Of a DNA stretch of 64,000 nt, positions 1-8,052 are shown one piece after another (within the stretch, counting starts at the first letter, position 1; every line of letters starts with the position of its first letter). The position numbers and the translations under genes were made by a program. The notes below the pieces were generated by a model. The model saw only the letters and a program-made list of their open reading frames with translations, was not told the DNA's origin and did no database searches. This stretch comes from an uncultured bacterium (GTDB taxonomy: Bacteria > Pseudomonadota > Alphaproteobacteria > Sphingomonadales > Sphingomonadaceae), in NCBI GenBank assembly GCA_942636505.2, contig CALOGB020000221.1, forward strand, positions 372,001-436,000, in the 5' to 3' direction.

Positions 1-41
1 CGTCATGCGATGCATCGCTAGGCGAACGGGTCCGGCAATGC

Positions 42-56
42 CATACGGTATATTCG
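42..56 (+). promoter_or_regulatory. Operator-like sequence upstream of the GST gene
   Basis: CATACGGTATATTCG shares 12 of 15 positions with the minus-strand reading of the inverted repeat between the tandem TetR gene and the acyl-CoA dehydrogenase (5439-5456). It lies 24 bases before the GST start. Only two copies are seen, so this is a hypothesis. Confidence 0.25.
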
Positions 57-80
57 AAAACCGATGTCGAGGAGACGCCG

Positions 81-695
81 TTGCTGTTCTACGATAGCGC
101 ACTGCCAGCGCCCAACCCGCGCCGCGTCCGCATCTTCCTCGCCGAAAAGCATGTCCGCGTGCCAATGGCGCAGATCTCCATCCCCAAGGCCGAGCACAAG
201 GCGGAGCCATTCCTCGCAGTGAATCCACTCGGCCAGACGCCCGCGCTCACGTTCGACGACGGCCGCGTGCTGACCGAGAGCGTCGCGATCTGTCGTTACT
301 TCGAGATCCTCCATCCCGACCCGCCGATGTTCGGCCACGGCGCGCATAATATCGCCGAGATCGACATGTGGACGCGCCGGATCGAACTGCGACTGATGAC
401 GCCGCTGTCGATGGTCTGGCTTCACACGCATCCCTGGACCGCGCGGATCGTCCAGCCACAATATACCGAGTTCGGTGAAGGCCAGCGGCCGCGCGTTCTC
501 GCCGCAATGGCGGAGTTCGACCGCGCGCTCGCCGGTCGCGACTGGCTGGATGGCGAGCGCTACACGATCGCCGATATCGTCCTGCTCACGACGATCGACT
601 TCGCCAAGTTCGTCGGCGTCGCGATTCCCGACGATCTCGAACATCTGAGGGCATGGCATGCCCGTGCTTCCGCCCGACCGAGTGCCCAAGCGTAA
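81..695 (+). CDS. Glutathione S-transferase family protein
   Basis: A 204-residue protein with the two-domain layout of soluble glutathione transferases: an N-terminal thioredoxin fold (about residues 1-78, with NPLGQTPAL and the TES that usually contacts the glutathione gamma-glutamyl group) and an all-helical C-terminal domain with WLDGERYTIADI. The family conjugates or transfers glutathione to electrophiles in the cytosol; the substrate cannot be told. The start is a TTG; GGAG lies six bases before it and no in-frame ATG is nearby. A sequence resembling the inverted repeat in the TetR/acyl-CoA dehydrogenase spacer lies just upstream (42-56), so co-regulation is possible but unproven. Confidence 0.85.
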   Translation: MLFYDSALPAPNPRRVRIFLAEKHVRVPMAQISIPKAEHKAEPFLAVNPLGQTPALTFDDGRVLTESVAICRYFEILHPDPPMFGHGAHNIAEIDMWTRRIELRLMTPLSMVWLHTHPWTARIVQPQYTEFGEGQRPRVLAAMAEFDRALAGRDWLDGERYTIADIVLLTTIDFAKFVGVAIPDDLEHLRAWHARASARPSAQA

Positions 696-788
696 CCGGC
701 ACAGTTAACCAACTCGTTTCACACGATAGAAGTCCTTCCTCGGCTAGCTCCAGCGCGGGACGAACCGTGCCCGCAGGGGAGAAGTCGA

Positions 789-1520
789 GTGCACAAGCTG
801 ATCGTCGTCGCGGCATTGTGCACGCTACCCACCGCCATAGCCGCGCAGGACGCGCCCACGGATGCGGCGATCGTCGTGCCGGCGCATACCGAGATGGTAT
901 TGCGTCTGGACGAGGAGATCGCGTCGGATCGCGCACGCGTCGGGCAAACCGTCGCTGTATCGGTCGCGCGGGACGTGATCGTCGATGGCGCGGTGTTGAT
1001 CCCGCGTGGGGCTCCCGGCGTCGGTGCGGTCACCTTCAGGACCGGCAAGGGCGCGTTCGGCAAATCCGGCAAACTCGATATCGAACTGCGCTCAGTCGAA
1101 GTCGGTGGCCGCAGCGTGCCCGTCGTCGGTCGCTATCACGCCGCCGGTGATGGCCGGACCGGCGAGACGATCGGCACGATCATCGTCGGCGGTGTCGTCG
1201 CGGGGGCCTTCGTCACCGGGCACAACGCCGTGTTCGAGGAGGGGCGCCAGTTCACCGCGTTTACCGGCGAGGCGACCCGGATCGCGCGCCCGGCGATACG
1301 CATGGCCCGGTACGCGCCACCGGCCGTGCCACCGGCGATGTCCTTTGCCCGAAGCCCGGCCCTAGTGTCGCCATCCTACGCGACCGTGGCCTATAGTCCA
1401 CCGGCCGCGATGACCGTTCCACCAGCCTACGTAGCCGCTGGCAGTTTCGCCCAAAAACTGGCTGCCGCCCAACCCGTCCGCGGTGGCGATCCACGGTTGG
1501 GGTGGACTATCAGCGACTAA
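789..1520 (+). CDS. Exported protein of unknown function
   Basis: A 243-residue protein with a Sec-type signal peptide (MHKLIVVAALCTLPTAIAAQ). Residues about 30-120 read like a recurring bacterial domain: VPAHTEMVLRLDEEIAS, then a valine-rich stretch and a FGKSGKLDIELRSV segment. A glycine-rich hydrophobic stretch follows near 125-145, then a Pro/Ala/Tyr-rich tail. The start is a GTG with a GGGGAGAA ribosome site just upstream. I recognise the sequence pattern from exported proteins of unknown role but cannot name a function; the envelope is the likely location. Confidence 0.7.
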   Translation: MHKLIVVAALCTLPTAIAAQDAPTDAAIVVPAHTEMVLRLDEEIASDRARVGQTVAVSVARDVIVDGAVLIPRGAPGVGAVTFRTGKGAFGKSGKLDIELRSVEVGGRSVPVVGRYHAAGDGRTGETIGTIIVGGVVAGAFVTGHNAVFEEGRQFTAFTGEATRIARPAIRMARYAPPAVPPAMSFARSPALVSPSYATVAYSPPAAMTVPPAYVAAGSFAQKLAAAQPVRGGDPRLGWTISD

Positions 1521-1730
1521 CGTCCGGTCTGTACCGCCGTCTGCCCGATCAGCGGATCCTTCGCTTCGTCGGTGATAGGCTCGATGCTGTCGTCGATCGC
1601 CTTGCCCTCTCGTACGCGGCGATCGTCGCCACTCGAGCCGCAATCGCCTTGATCGTGATGTCGGGCCCGGCTTCTTCTGGAAGCAGCGAGATCTTGTGGC
1701 GTTTTGACGAGGGCCGGTTAAAAAACTCAA
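1517..1730 (-). pseudogene. Possible frameshifted small gene
   Basis: Two protein-like segments lie end to end on the minus strand in different frames. The upstream frame reads KISLLPEEAGPDITIKAIAA and changes character near position 1614. There another frame takes over with REGKAIDDSIEPITDEAKDP and continues to a stop at 1517. Together they would make a protein of about 65-70 residues broken by one frameshift. No convincing start or ribosome site is seen. It could be a decayed small gene, a sequencing error or chance. Confidence 0.25.
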
Positions 1731-2183
1731 TCTTAGGAATGCTCCGCGATTGGGTCGCGTCGGAGGTGGGGCAGGGGGCCGTGGCCGGCAAGCGACACGT
1801 TACCGGGGATTCCATCCCTGGCTCAGCGGTAAGGAAAATACGCTTTGCAACGTCGCGAATCTATGCGAGGGGAGCCACATACCCGGTATTCAGATTGCCC
1901 GGACGCCCCGCTCCATTGGTGAAGCGGAGACGAGCCCGGCCACGACGTTGGAGAGGGGATAAGGCGGAAGAGCGACCCGAACGAGGACGCATCTTCCGCC
2001 GTCCTTCTCGCGAAACACCGATAACGCCGTCAAACCCGTAAGACATTGCTTCGCAGCGGTAATGTCGCTCGTCATCCGTACGCCGTCGGCTCGTCGTAGG
2101 TCGGTCAGGAATGAAGCTTTAGCTTGTCTGGTACGCCTGGTTTGCCGTAGCGTAAGGCCTGTTTCGACTTCGAGGTATTGCCG
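1521..2183. other. Gene-poor interval
   Basis: About 660 bases with no supported intact gene. It holds the possible broken reading frame at its left end and a 9-base inverted repeat (GGCGGAAGA about 1963, TCTTCCGCC about 1992). The right end presumably carries the promoter of the MFS transporter. Open frames here have poor protein character. Confidence 0.5.
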
Positions 2184-3485
2184 ATGGCCGCAGCGTATCA
2201 GTCCCATCCCGAGATCGCTGACGCGTTGGCGATGAAGCGACGGGGCCTGACGCTCGCGCTGCTCACCTTCACCTATTTCTTCAGCTACATGGACCGCCAG
2301 ATCCTCGCCATCTTGCTCGAGCGGATCAAGGCGGACCTGCTGCTGACCGATACGCAACTCGGGTTGCTGTCCGGACTCGTGTTCGCGATCTTCTATGCGA
2401 CGCTCGGCATTCCGGTTGCGCGACTCGCGGATCGGACCAGTCGGCGCAACATCATCGCGGCCAGCCTGACGATCTGGAGCGCGATGACCGCGCTGTGCGG
2501 ACTCGCGCAGAATTTCACGCAGTTGATGCTGTTCCGGATCGGCGTCGGCATCGGCGAGGCGGGATCGAGCCCGCCCAGCCATTCGATCATCGCCGATCTC
2601 TACCCGCCCGAGAAACGCGCGAGCGCGATGGCCGTGTATTCGCTCGGCGTGGTGCTCGGTGCAGGGTTCGGTACGCTGATCGGGGGCGTCGTCGCACACT
2701 CTTATGGTTGGCGGATTGCGATGATGACCGTCGGCCTGCCGGGGATCGTGCTCGCGCTGCTGGTGCGCCTGTTCATGGTCGAGCCCCGCCGCGGACTGTC
2801 CGATGCGGCGCGCGCAGTGGCGACGCCGATGCCGAGCGTCGCCCAAGGGTTTGCGTCGATGTGGGCGAGTGCGCCGGCGCGGCATCTGGTGGTCGGCGTC
2901 ACGCTCACCTCGATGATCGGTTACGCGCTGACCGGCTGGGGACCGAGCTATATCCAGCGGTCGTTGGGTATCTCGATGCTTGATATCTCACGCTACATCG
3001 CGTTGCCGGGCGCGTTGTTCGGCGCGATTTCTGCGCTCGCAGGCGGCAAGATAGCCGACGTGCTCGCCAAGCGTCACGGGCTCCACGTCCAGGCCTGGGT
3101 CGTCCTCGTGATGAAGGGCCTGTCGCTCCCGTTCGCGCTTGCCTTCTATCTGATCGACGCGCCGGCCATTGCGATCGGCAGCTATTTTGTCTCGTTGATC
3201 TTCGCCAATTCGTATCTCGGGCCGAGCTTCGCGCTGATCCAGCACCTCGCCCCGTTGCAGATCCGCGCGATGTGGGCGGCGATCACGCTGCTGGTGATCA
3301 ATCTCGTCGGGTTGGGGCTTGGACCGACATTGGTCGGTTGGCTCAGCGATCTATTGAAGCCGGGGTTCGGTGAGGATTCATTACGCTATGCGCTGATCAT
3401 CATCGTGTTGATGACGCCGTGGGCGTTGTTCCACTACTGGCGCGCCGGGGTCCTGCTCAAGCGTGCCGAGGACGCTGCGAGGTAA
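2184..3485 (+). CDS. MFS transporter, spinster-like
   Basis: A 433-residue inner-membrane transporter with about twelve hydrophobic segments. It has the MDRQIL motif after helix 1 that typifies the spinster-like branch of the major facilitator superfamily, and the loop motif ARLADRTSRRNI between helices 2 and 3. Sphingomonad relatives often lie near catabolic genes; the substrate cannot be predicted. A TTG six bases upstream is in frame, but GAGGT at 2172-2176 is correctly spaced only for this ATG. The gene appears monocistronic and ends before a palindromic repeat. Confidence 0.85.
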   Translation: MAAAYQSHPEIADALAMKRRGLTLALLTFTYFFSYMDRQILAILLERIKADLLLTDTQLGLLSGLVFAIFYATLGIPVARLADRTSRRNIIAASLTIWSAMTALCGLAQNFTQLMLFRIGVGIGEAGSSPPSHSIIADLYPPEKRASAMAVYSLGVVLGAGFGTLIGGVVAHSYGWRIAMMTVGLPGIVLALLVRLFMVEPRRGLSDAARAVATPMPSVAQGFASMWASAPARHLVVGVTLTSMIGYALTGWGPSYIQRSLGISMLDISRYIALPGALFGAISALAGGKIADVLAKRHGLHVQAWVVLVMKGLSLPFALAFYLIDAPAIAIGSYFVSLIFANSYLGPSFALIQHLAPLQIRAMWAAITLLVINLVGLGLGPTLVGWLSDLLKPGFGEDSLRYALIIIVLMTPWALFHYWRAGVLLKRAEDAAR

Positions 3486-3498
3486 CTGTCCCTTCCCT

Positions 3499-3580
3499 CG
3501 TCATCCTGACGAAAGTCAGGATCCAGGATCACGAGGGACGGCGTTCGTAGTTATAGGTCCTGACTTCCGTCAGGGTGACG
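3499..3580. repeat. Dispersed inverted repeat, GTCATCCTGACG family
   Basis: Arms of about 23 bases (3499-3521 and 3558-3580) form an imperfect hairpin after the MFS gene, before a convergent gene. A relative occurs at 22681-22764 and a more distant one at 18979-19062. It may act as a bidirectional transcript end. Confidence 0.7.
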
Positions 3581-3596
3581 GGGCGTGGGCGGCAAG

Positions 3597-3989
3597 TCAC
3601 GGATGCATTGAGCGTGGGTCGGCTGACGAGTCCGCCAGCATCCACGCCAGCGCCGTCTCGCGGTCGTCGAACACCGCCATGTCGTCGCGCACCGACGCGA
3701 TCCGCTTGACCTGCAGCCGCGCGAGCTTGCCCTCGGTATAAAGCGCTACCCTTCGCGACTTCAGCGGCATCGACACCGCCACGCGTTGCAGCATCGTAAT
3801 TACCTCCTGCGGCTGGATCGCGGATTTCGAAAAATTGCAGAGCAACATGTGGCGCTTGCCCGTTGCCAGCACGCGACGCGCCTCCCGCTCGAGATCGCGC
3901 AGGAAGTCCTCGACATGCGCGATGGTCCAGAACCCCGAGGCCTCGACTTCAATGATCCCCGACCCGAGATCCGTGGTAATACTATGCAT
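3597..3989 (-). CDS. SpoIIAA/STAS-like small protein
   Basis: A 130-residue cytosolic protein. The alternating pattern LLCNFSKS, then VALYTEGKLARLQVKRI and MAVFDDRETALAWM, resembles the SpoIIAA-like (STAS/SEC14-type) fold found in many small proteobacterial proteins of unknown role. The ATG at 3989 is preceded by GGAGG six bases upstream; the same frame runs open much further upstream but that is antisense to the TetR gene region and not protein-like. It lies downstream of, and co-directional with, the tandem TetR gene. Function unknown; a regulatory role is a guess. Confidence 0.65.
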   Translation of the reverse strand: MHSITTDLGSGIIEVEASGFWTIAHVEDFLRDLEREARRVLATGKRHMLLCNFSKSAIQPQEVITMLQRVAVSMPLKSRRVALYTEGKLARLQVKRIASVRDDMAVFDDRETALAWMLADSSADPRSMHP

Positions 3990-4096
3990 GACGCCTCCGT
4001 TGAGACGTCGCATCGGGGCACGCGGTTTAACATAGGGTAAGGAAACCGTAACGGATGTGAACACATCCGAAACGCAGATCGTCGTCAGACCAAACC

Positions 4097-5341
4097 TCAG
4101 GCCTTCGCCATCCGATCGTCGAACAGCCCGAACATCAGCGTCGAGGCATACATCGCGATCGCCCGTTCGCGCGGCATGGTCGACGCCCATTTGCGCATGT
4201 CGAACGCCGCGTTCTGGAGCGCCATCAACGCCTGCGCCGCGATCAGCGCATCGACCGCGCGGATCGAGCCTTCGCCGATGCCGTCCATCATCATGCCGGC
4301 ATAGCGTCGCGCGATGCCGTTCGATCGATCGACCATCGCGTTGCGCACGCCGACCGGAAGGCCGCTCAGCGCCGTTGTGCGGAGCAACGGACCCCGTTCG
4401 GCGAACTGGACGTCGAGCAAGGTCGCGACGGTGCTCGACAATTTGTGCCAATAACTCCCGCCCTCGGCCTCGCCGCGGCTCTGCGCATCGGCGATCGTGT
4501 CGAAGCTGCGGCGGTAGCACGCGATGACGAGATCGTCCTTCGCATCGAGATGGTGGTAGAAGCTGCCCTTGGTGACGTTCAGCTCGGACGCGATCTTCTG
4601 CACCGAGGCGCCGCGATAGCCTAGTTCGTTGATCAGGCGCGTCGCGGCGAGCAGGAACGCCTCGCGCCCCGGCTCCGCCTCGTCATGGCTGAGATCGAGC
4701 AGGGTCGGGGACCATTTGGCGTCCTTGCCCGCGATGCCGTGCGCGAACACGTCCATCAGCCGTTCCTCGACCCGGCCATATTGATCGGGCTCGTACCGCG
4801 TCAGCCAGATCGGCAGCCAGAACGTGTTCTCCAGCAGCACATGCGCGCGTGCGCCGTTGAGATCGGTCTGCGCGCGCGACGAGGTAGGCCCCCACAACAG
4901 GCGGGTGCGGCGAAACACCTCGCGCCAGCCCGCCATCAGCCGGCCGCGCATCGGCTCCTCGGTCGCGCGCAGATCCGACAGGACCGCGAACGCCTTCTCC
5001 TCGCCGCGCTGAATCCGCCCGAGCCGGTCCATGTTGAGCGCGAGATAGCGGCGAACGCGGTCCTCCGGCGTTGCCTCTTCCGCCGCGACGTCGAGCATCG
5101 CGATCAGCGATTCGAGCGTGTTCTCGAACGCCGCCGCCGCGAGGTCTTCCTTGCGCTTGAAATAATAGGTAACGCTCGTCGTATTGAGCCCGACGCGCCG
5201 CGCCACGTCCGCGAACGTCATGCCCTTGGCACTCTGTTCGTTGATCGCTTCTGCCGCCGCGGCGAGGATCGCGTCACGCTTCGCACGGAAGCGCTTGGTG
5301 CCCTGTTCGCTCTCGTCGCTGGCCTCTGCCGGAACCTTCAT
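4097..5341 (-). CDS. Tandem TetR/AcrR-family transcriptional regulator
   Basis: A 414-residue protein with two complete TetR units. The first DNA-binding head (about residues 20-65) includes MTFADVARRVGLNTTSVTYY; the second (about 225-270) includes ASVQKIASELNVTKGSFYHH. Each is followed by a helical ligand domain. Ordinary TetR proteins have one unit of about 200 residues, so this is a covalent dimer-like version. It is divergent from the acyl-CoA dehydrogenase gene, with a 16-base inverted repeat between them, which suggests control of the acyl catabolic cluster, probably by an acyl-CoA or related ligand. The ligand is inferred from context only. Confidence 0.85.
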   Translation of the reverse strand: MKVPAEASDESEQGTKRFRAKRDAILAAAAEAINEQSAKGMTFADVARRVGLNTTSVTYYFKRKEDLAAAAFENTLESLIAMLDVAAEEATPEDRVRRYLALNMDRLGRIQRGEEKAFAVLSDLRATEEPMRGRLMAGWREVFRRTRLLWGPTSSRAQTDLNGARAHVLLENTFWLPIWLTRYEPDQYGRVEERLMDVFAHGIAGKDAKWSPTLLDLSHDEAEPGREAFLLAATRLINELGYRGASVQKIASELNVTKGSFYHHLDAKDDLVIACYRRSFDTIADAQSRGEAEGGSYWHKLSSTVATLLDVQFAERGPLLRTTALSGLPVGVRNAMVDRSNGIARRYAGMMMDGIGEGSIRAVDALIAAQALMALQNAAFDMRKWASTMPRERAIAMYASTLMFGLFDDRMAKA

Positions 5342-5438
5342 CGAAACACCCTAACAGCTTCGATTTGAAGATACAGTGCTTTTTAGGCGCTTTCAGGGCG
5401 GACTTGAAAACATGCTTTCCGGGCCCCTCCACACGCTT

Positions 5439-5454
5439 TACCGAATACGCGGTA
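5439..5454. promoter_or_regulatory. Candidate TetR operator
   Basis: TACCG and CGGTA are perfect inverted arms separated by six bases, placed between the divergent tandem TetR and acyl-CoA dehydrogenase genes and about 44 bases before the latter's start. Position and symmetry suit a TetR-family operator. Confidence 0.4.
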
Positions 5455-5497
5455 TGGTCTAACCCGCCTCCAAAGCGATTACGAACGGAGAGCCCGC

Positions 5498-6781
5498 ATG
5501 GATTTTACGCTGAGCGAACGAGAGACGTATTTCCGGGATCGGGTCCGGGATTTCATCGATCAGAATATCCGCCCGCGACAGGCCGATTACGACCAGCAGG
5601 CGCATGAGGGCGAGCGCTGGAAGGTGATTCCGGTGATCGAGGAGATGAAGGAGAAGGCCAAGACTGCGGGCTTGTGGAATTTCTTCATGCCGCCGCATTC
5701 GGGCCAGACTCACGTCGACGACTCGTTCGAGTTCGAAGGCACGCAGCTGACCAATCTCGAATATGCGTTATGCGCGGAGGAGATGGGCAAGGTCAGCTGG
5801 GCGAGCGAGTGCTTCAACTGCTCGGCGCCCGATACCGGCAACATGGAGGTGTTTCACCGCTATGGCACGCGCGAGCAAAAGGACCGGTGGCTCGGGCCGT
5901 TGATGCGCGGCGAGATCCGCTCGGCGTTCCTGATGACCGAGCCTGCGGTGGCATCGTCGGACGCAACCAACATCGAGACGTCGATGGTACGCGATGGCGA
6001 TCACTACGTCATCAACGGCACGAAATGGTGGTCGAGCGGCGTCGGTGATCCGCGCTGCAAGATCGCGATCGTGATGGGCAAGACGTCGTTCGAGGGATCG
6101 CGGCACCAGCAGCAGAGCCAGATCCTCGTGCCGATGGACACGCCCGGCGTGACGATCAAGCGGATGCTGTCGGTGTATGGCTATGATCATGCGCCGCACG
6201 GTCACGGCGAGGTCGTGCTGGAGAACGTCCGGGTGCCGGTCGAGAACGTGTTGCTCGGCGAGGGGCGCGGGTTCGAGATTGCGCAGGGGCGGCTTGGGCC
6301 GGGTCGTATCCACCATTGCATGCGCACCATCGGTGTCGCGGAGACCGCGATCGAGGCGATGGCGCGGCGGCTGCTCGACCGGGTCGCGTTCGGCAAGCGG
6401 ATCGCGGACTTCTCGGTGTGGGAAGAGCGCATCGCCACCGCGCGGATCGACATCGAGATGACGCGGCTGCTTTGCCTCAAGGCGGCGGACATGATGGACA
6501 AGGCGGGTAACAAGTCCGCGCAGATCGAGATTTCGATGATCAAGGTCGCCGCGCCGAACATGGCGTTGCGTATCCTCGACGACGCGATACAGGCGCATGG
6601 CGGCGGCGGTGTCTCGGGCGACTTCCGGTTGGCGCACGACTGGGCGGCGATGCGGACGCTGCGGTTCGCGGATGGCCCGGACGAAGTCCACAACCGCTCG
6701 ATCGCGCGCAACGAGTTCGGGAAATACGGCGATTTCCGGAAGGGTGGCGTGTCCAGCGGGGATGTCGGGGTGAGCCGGTAA
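5498..6781 (+). CDS. Acyl-CoA dehydrogenase, ACAD10/11 type
   Basis: A 427-residue FAD flavoprotein with the full acyl-CoA dehydrogenase fold: N-terminal helices, the middle beta domain with FLMTEPAVASSDATN, and C-terminal helices with GKRIADF and QAHGGGGVSGD. At the place of the usual catalytic glutamate the sequence reads ADGPDEVH, as in the ACAD10/ACAD11 branch, rather than the YEGT form of classical beta-oxidation enzymes. Human ACAD10/11 and bacterial LvaC act on phosphorylated 4-hydroxyacyl-CoAs made by an APH-type kinase; such a kinase is encoded at 8049. The ATG follows GGAGAG. This is probably the first gene of the catabolic cluster. Confidence 0.88.
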   Translation: MDFTLSERETYFRDRVRDFIDQNIRPRQADYDQQAHEGERWKVIPVIEEMKEKAKTAGLWNFFMPPHSGQTHVDDSFEFEGTQLTNLEYALCAEEMGKVSWASECFNCSAPDTGNMEVFHRYGTREQKDRWLGPLMRGEIRSAFLMTEPAVASSDATNIETSMVRDGDHYVINGTKWWSSGVGDPRCKIAIVMGKTSFEGSRHQQQSQILVPMDTPGVTIKRMLSVYGYDHAPHGHGEVVLENVRVPVENVLLGEGRGFEIAQGRLGPGRIHHCMRTIGVAETAIEAMARRLLDRVAFGKRIADFSVWEERIATARIDIEMTRLLCLKAADMMDKAGNKSAQIEISMIKVAAPNMALRILDDAIQAHGGGGVSGDFRLAHDWAAMRTLRFADGPDEVHNRSIARNEFGKYGDFRKGGVSSGDVGVSR

Positions 6782-6801
6782 ACCCCGGTAGCATCTCACT
6801 C

Positions 6802-6920
6802 CCGTTCGTCCCGAGTAGGCATTGAGCTTGTCGAGATGACGTATCGAAGGACCTCTAGCCGCGAGGCGGTCCTTCGATACGGGTTCTCGACTTCGCTCGA
6901 CCCCTACTCGGGACGAACGG
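6802..6920. repeat. Inverted repeat with perfect 18-base arms
   Basis: Arms at 6802-6819 and 6903-6920 are perfect reverse complements (CCGTTCGTCCCGAGTAGG), with further pairing of TATCGAAGG-type sequence inside. The CGTTCGTCC end is shared with the repeats at 12298 and 36001. It separates the acyl-CoA dehydrogenase from the alcohol dehydrogenase gene. Confidence 0.75.
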
Positions 6921-6969
6921 CGATATTTGTAACGGTGTTTTTCACGGCAGTGTTTCCGGAGCTAAGTGC

Positions 6970-8052
6970 ATGAAAGCCGCAGTCCTTTTCGAAGCCAACA
7001 CTCCGCTCAGCATCGAAGATGTCACCATCTCGAAGCCGACCGCGCACGAAGTGCTGATCCGCACGGTCGCGGTCGGCGTGTGCCGGTCCGACCTGCATTT
7101 CGTCGATGGCGCCTATCCTCACGCGATGCCGACCATTCCCGGCCATGAAGCCTGCGGGATAGTCGAGGCGGTCGGCGACGAGGTTCGCGGCGTGAAGGTC
7201 GGCGACCATGTCGTGACCTGTCTCTCGGCGTTCTGCGGCCAATGCGAATTCTGCGTCACCGGGCGGATGTCGTTGTGCATCGACGCCAGCGTTCGCCGTC
7301 CCAAGGGCGCCGCACCGCGCCTCATGCTCGGCGATCGGCCGATCGCACAGATGCTCAACCTTAGCGCCTATGCCGAGATGATGCTGGTCCACGAACACGC
7401 GTGCGTCGCGATCGACCGCGACATGCCGATGGACCGCGCAGCATTGCTCGGTTGCGCGATTACGACGGGGGCGGGAGCGGTGTTCAACACTACGGATGTG
7501 ACGCCGGGCGAGACGGTTTGCGTGGTCGGCTGCGGCGGCATCGGCCTCGCCGCGGTCAACGCGGCCAAGATCGCGGGCGCGGGGAAGATCATCGCGCTCG
7601 ATCCCGTGCCCGAGAAGCGCGCGATGGCCGAGAAGCTCGGCGCGACGCACAGCATCGACGCACTGTCCGACACCGCCGCGGACGAGGTCGTCGCGATCAC
7701 CAAGGGCGGCGTGCATCATGCGATCGAGGCGGTCGGGCGTGCGCAATCGGCGGCGACCGCGGTGAAGGTCCTGCGTCGCGGCGGCACCGCGACGATCCTC
7801 GGGATGATGCCGCTCGGCGAGAAGGTCGGGCTGTCGGCGATGGATCTGCTCTCGGGCAAGCGCTTGCAGGGCGGGTTCATGGGCTCGAACCGCTTTCCTG
7901 TCGACATCCCGCGGCTGGTCGATTTCTACATGCGCGGGCTGCTCGATCTCGACACGATCATTGCCGACCGGATGCCGCTGGAGCGGATCAACGACGCGTT
8001 CGACGAACTCCGCCGCGGTGACACGACCCGTAGCGTGATCACCTTCTCGTGA
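6970..8052 (+). CDS. Zinc-dependent alcohol dehydrogenase (MDR family)
   Basis: A 360-residue NAD(P)-dependent medium-chain dehydrogenase. The catalytic zinc site is visible as GVCRSDLH and GHEACGIVEAVG. The structural zinc loop shows as CGQCEFC followed by a later cysteine, and the Rossmann motif as VVGCGGIGLAA. It oxidises a hydroxyl to a carbonyl or the reverse. The gene overlaps the following kinase gene by four bases (GTGA), so they are translationally coupled; this ties it to the acyl cluster, perhaps to oxidise a hydroxyl intermediate. GGAG lies upstream of the ATG. The substrate is unknown. Confidence 0.85.
   Translation: MKAAVLFEANTPLSIEDVTISKPTAHEVLIRTVAVGVCRSDLHFVDGAYPHAMPTIPGHEACGIVEAVGDEVRGVKVGDHVVTCLSAFCGQCEFCVTGRMSLCIDASVRRPKGAAPRLMLGDRPIAQMLNLSAYAEMMLVHEHACVAIDRDMPMDRAALLGCAITTGAGAVFNTTDVTPGETVCVVGCGGIGLAAVNAAKIAGAGKIIALDPVPEKRAMAEKLGATHSIDALSDTAADEVVAITKGGVHHAIEAVGRAQSAATAVKVLRRGGTATILGMMPLGEKVGLSAMDLLSGKRLQGGFMGSNRFPVDIPRLVDFYMRGLLDLDTIIADRMPLERINDAFDELRRGDTTRSVITFS

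Noticed and set aside
3990..4520. Upstream extension of the SpoIIAA-like gene to 307 residues
   Set aside because: The extra part is antisense-frame sequence over the tandem TetR gene, and a good ribosome site marks the ATG at 3989.
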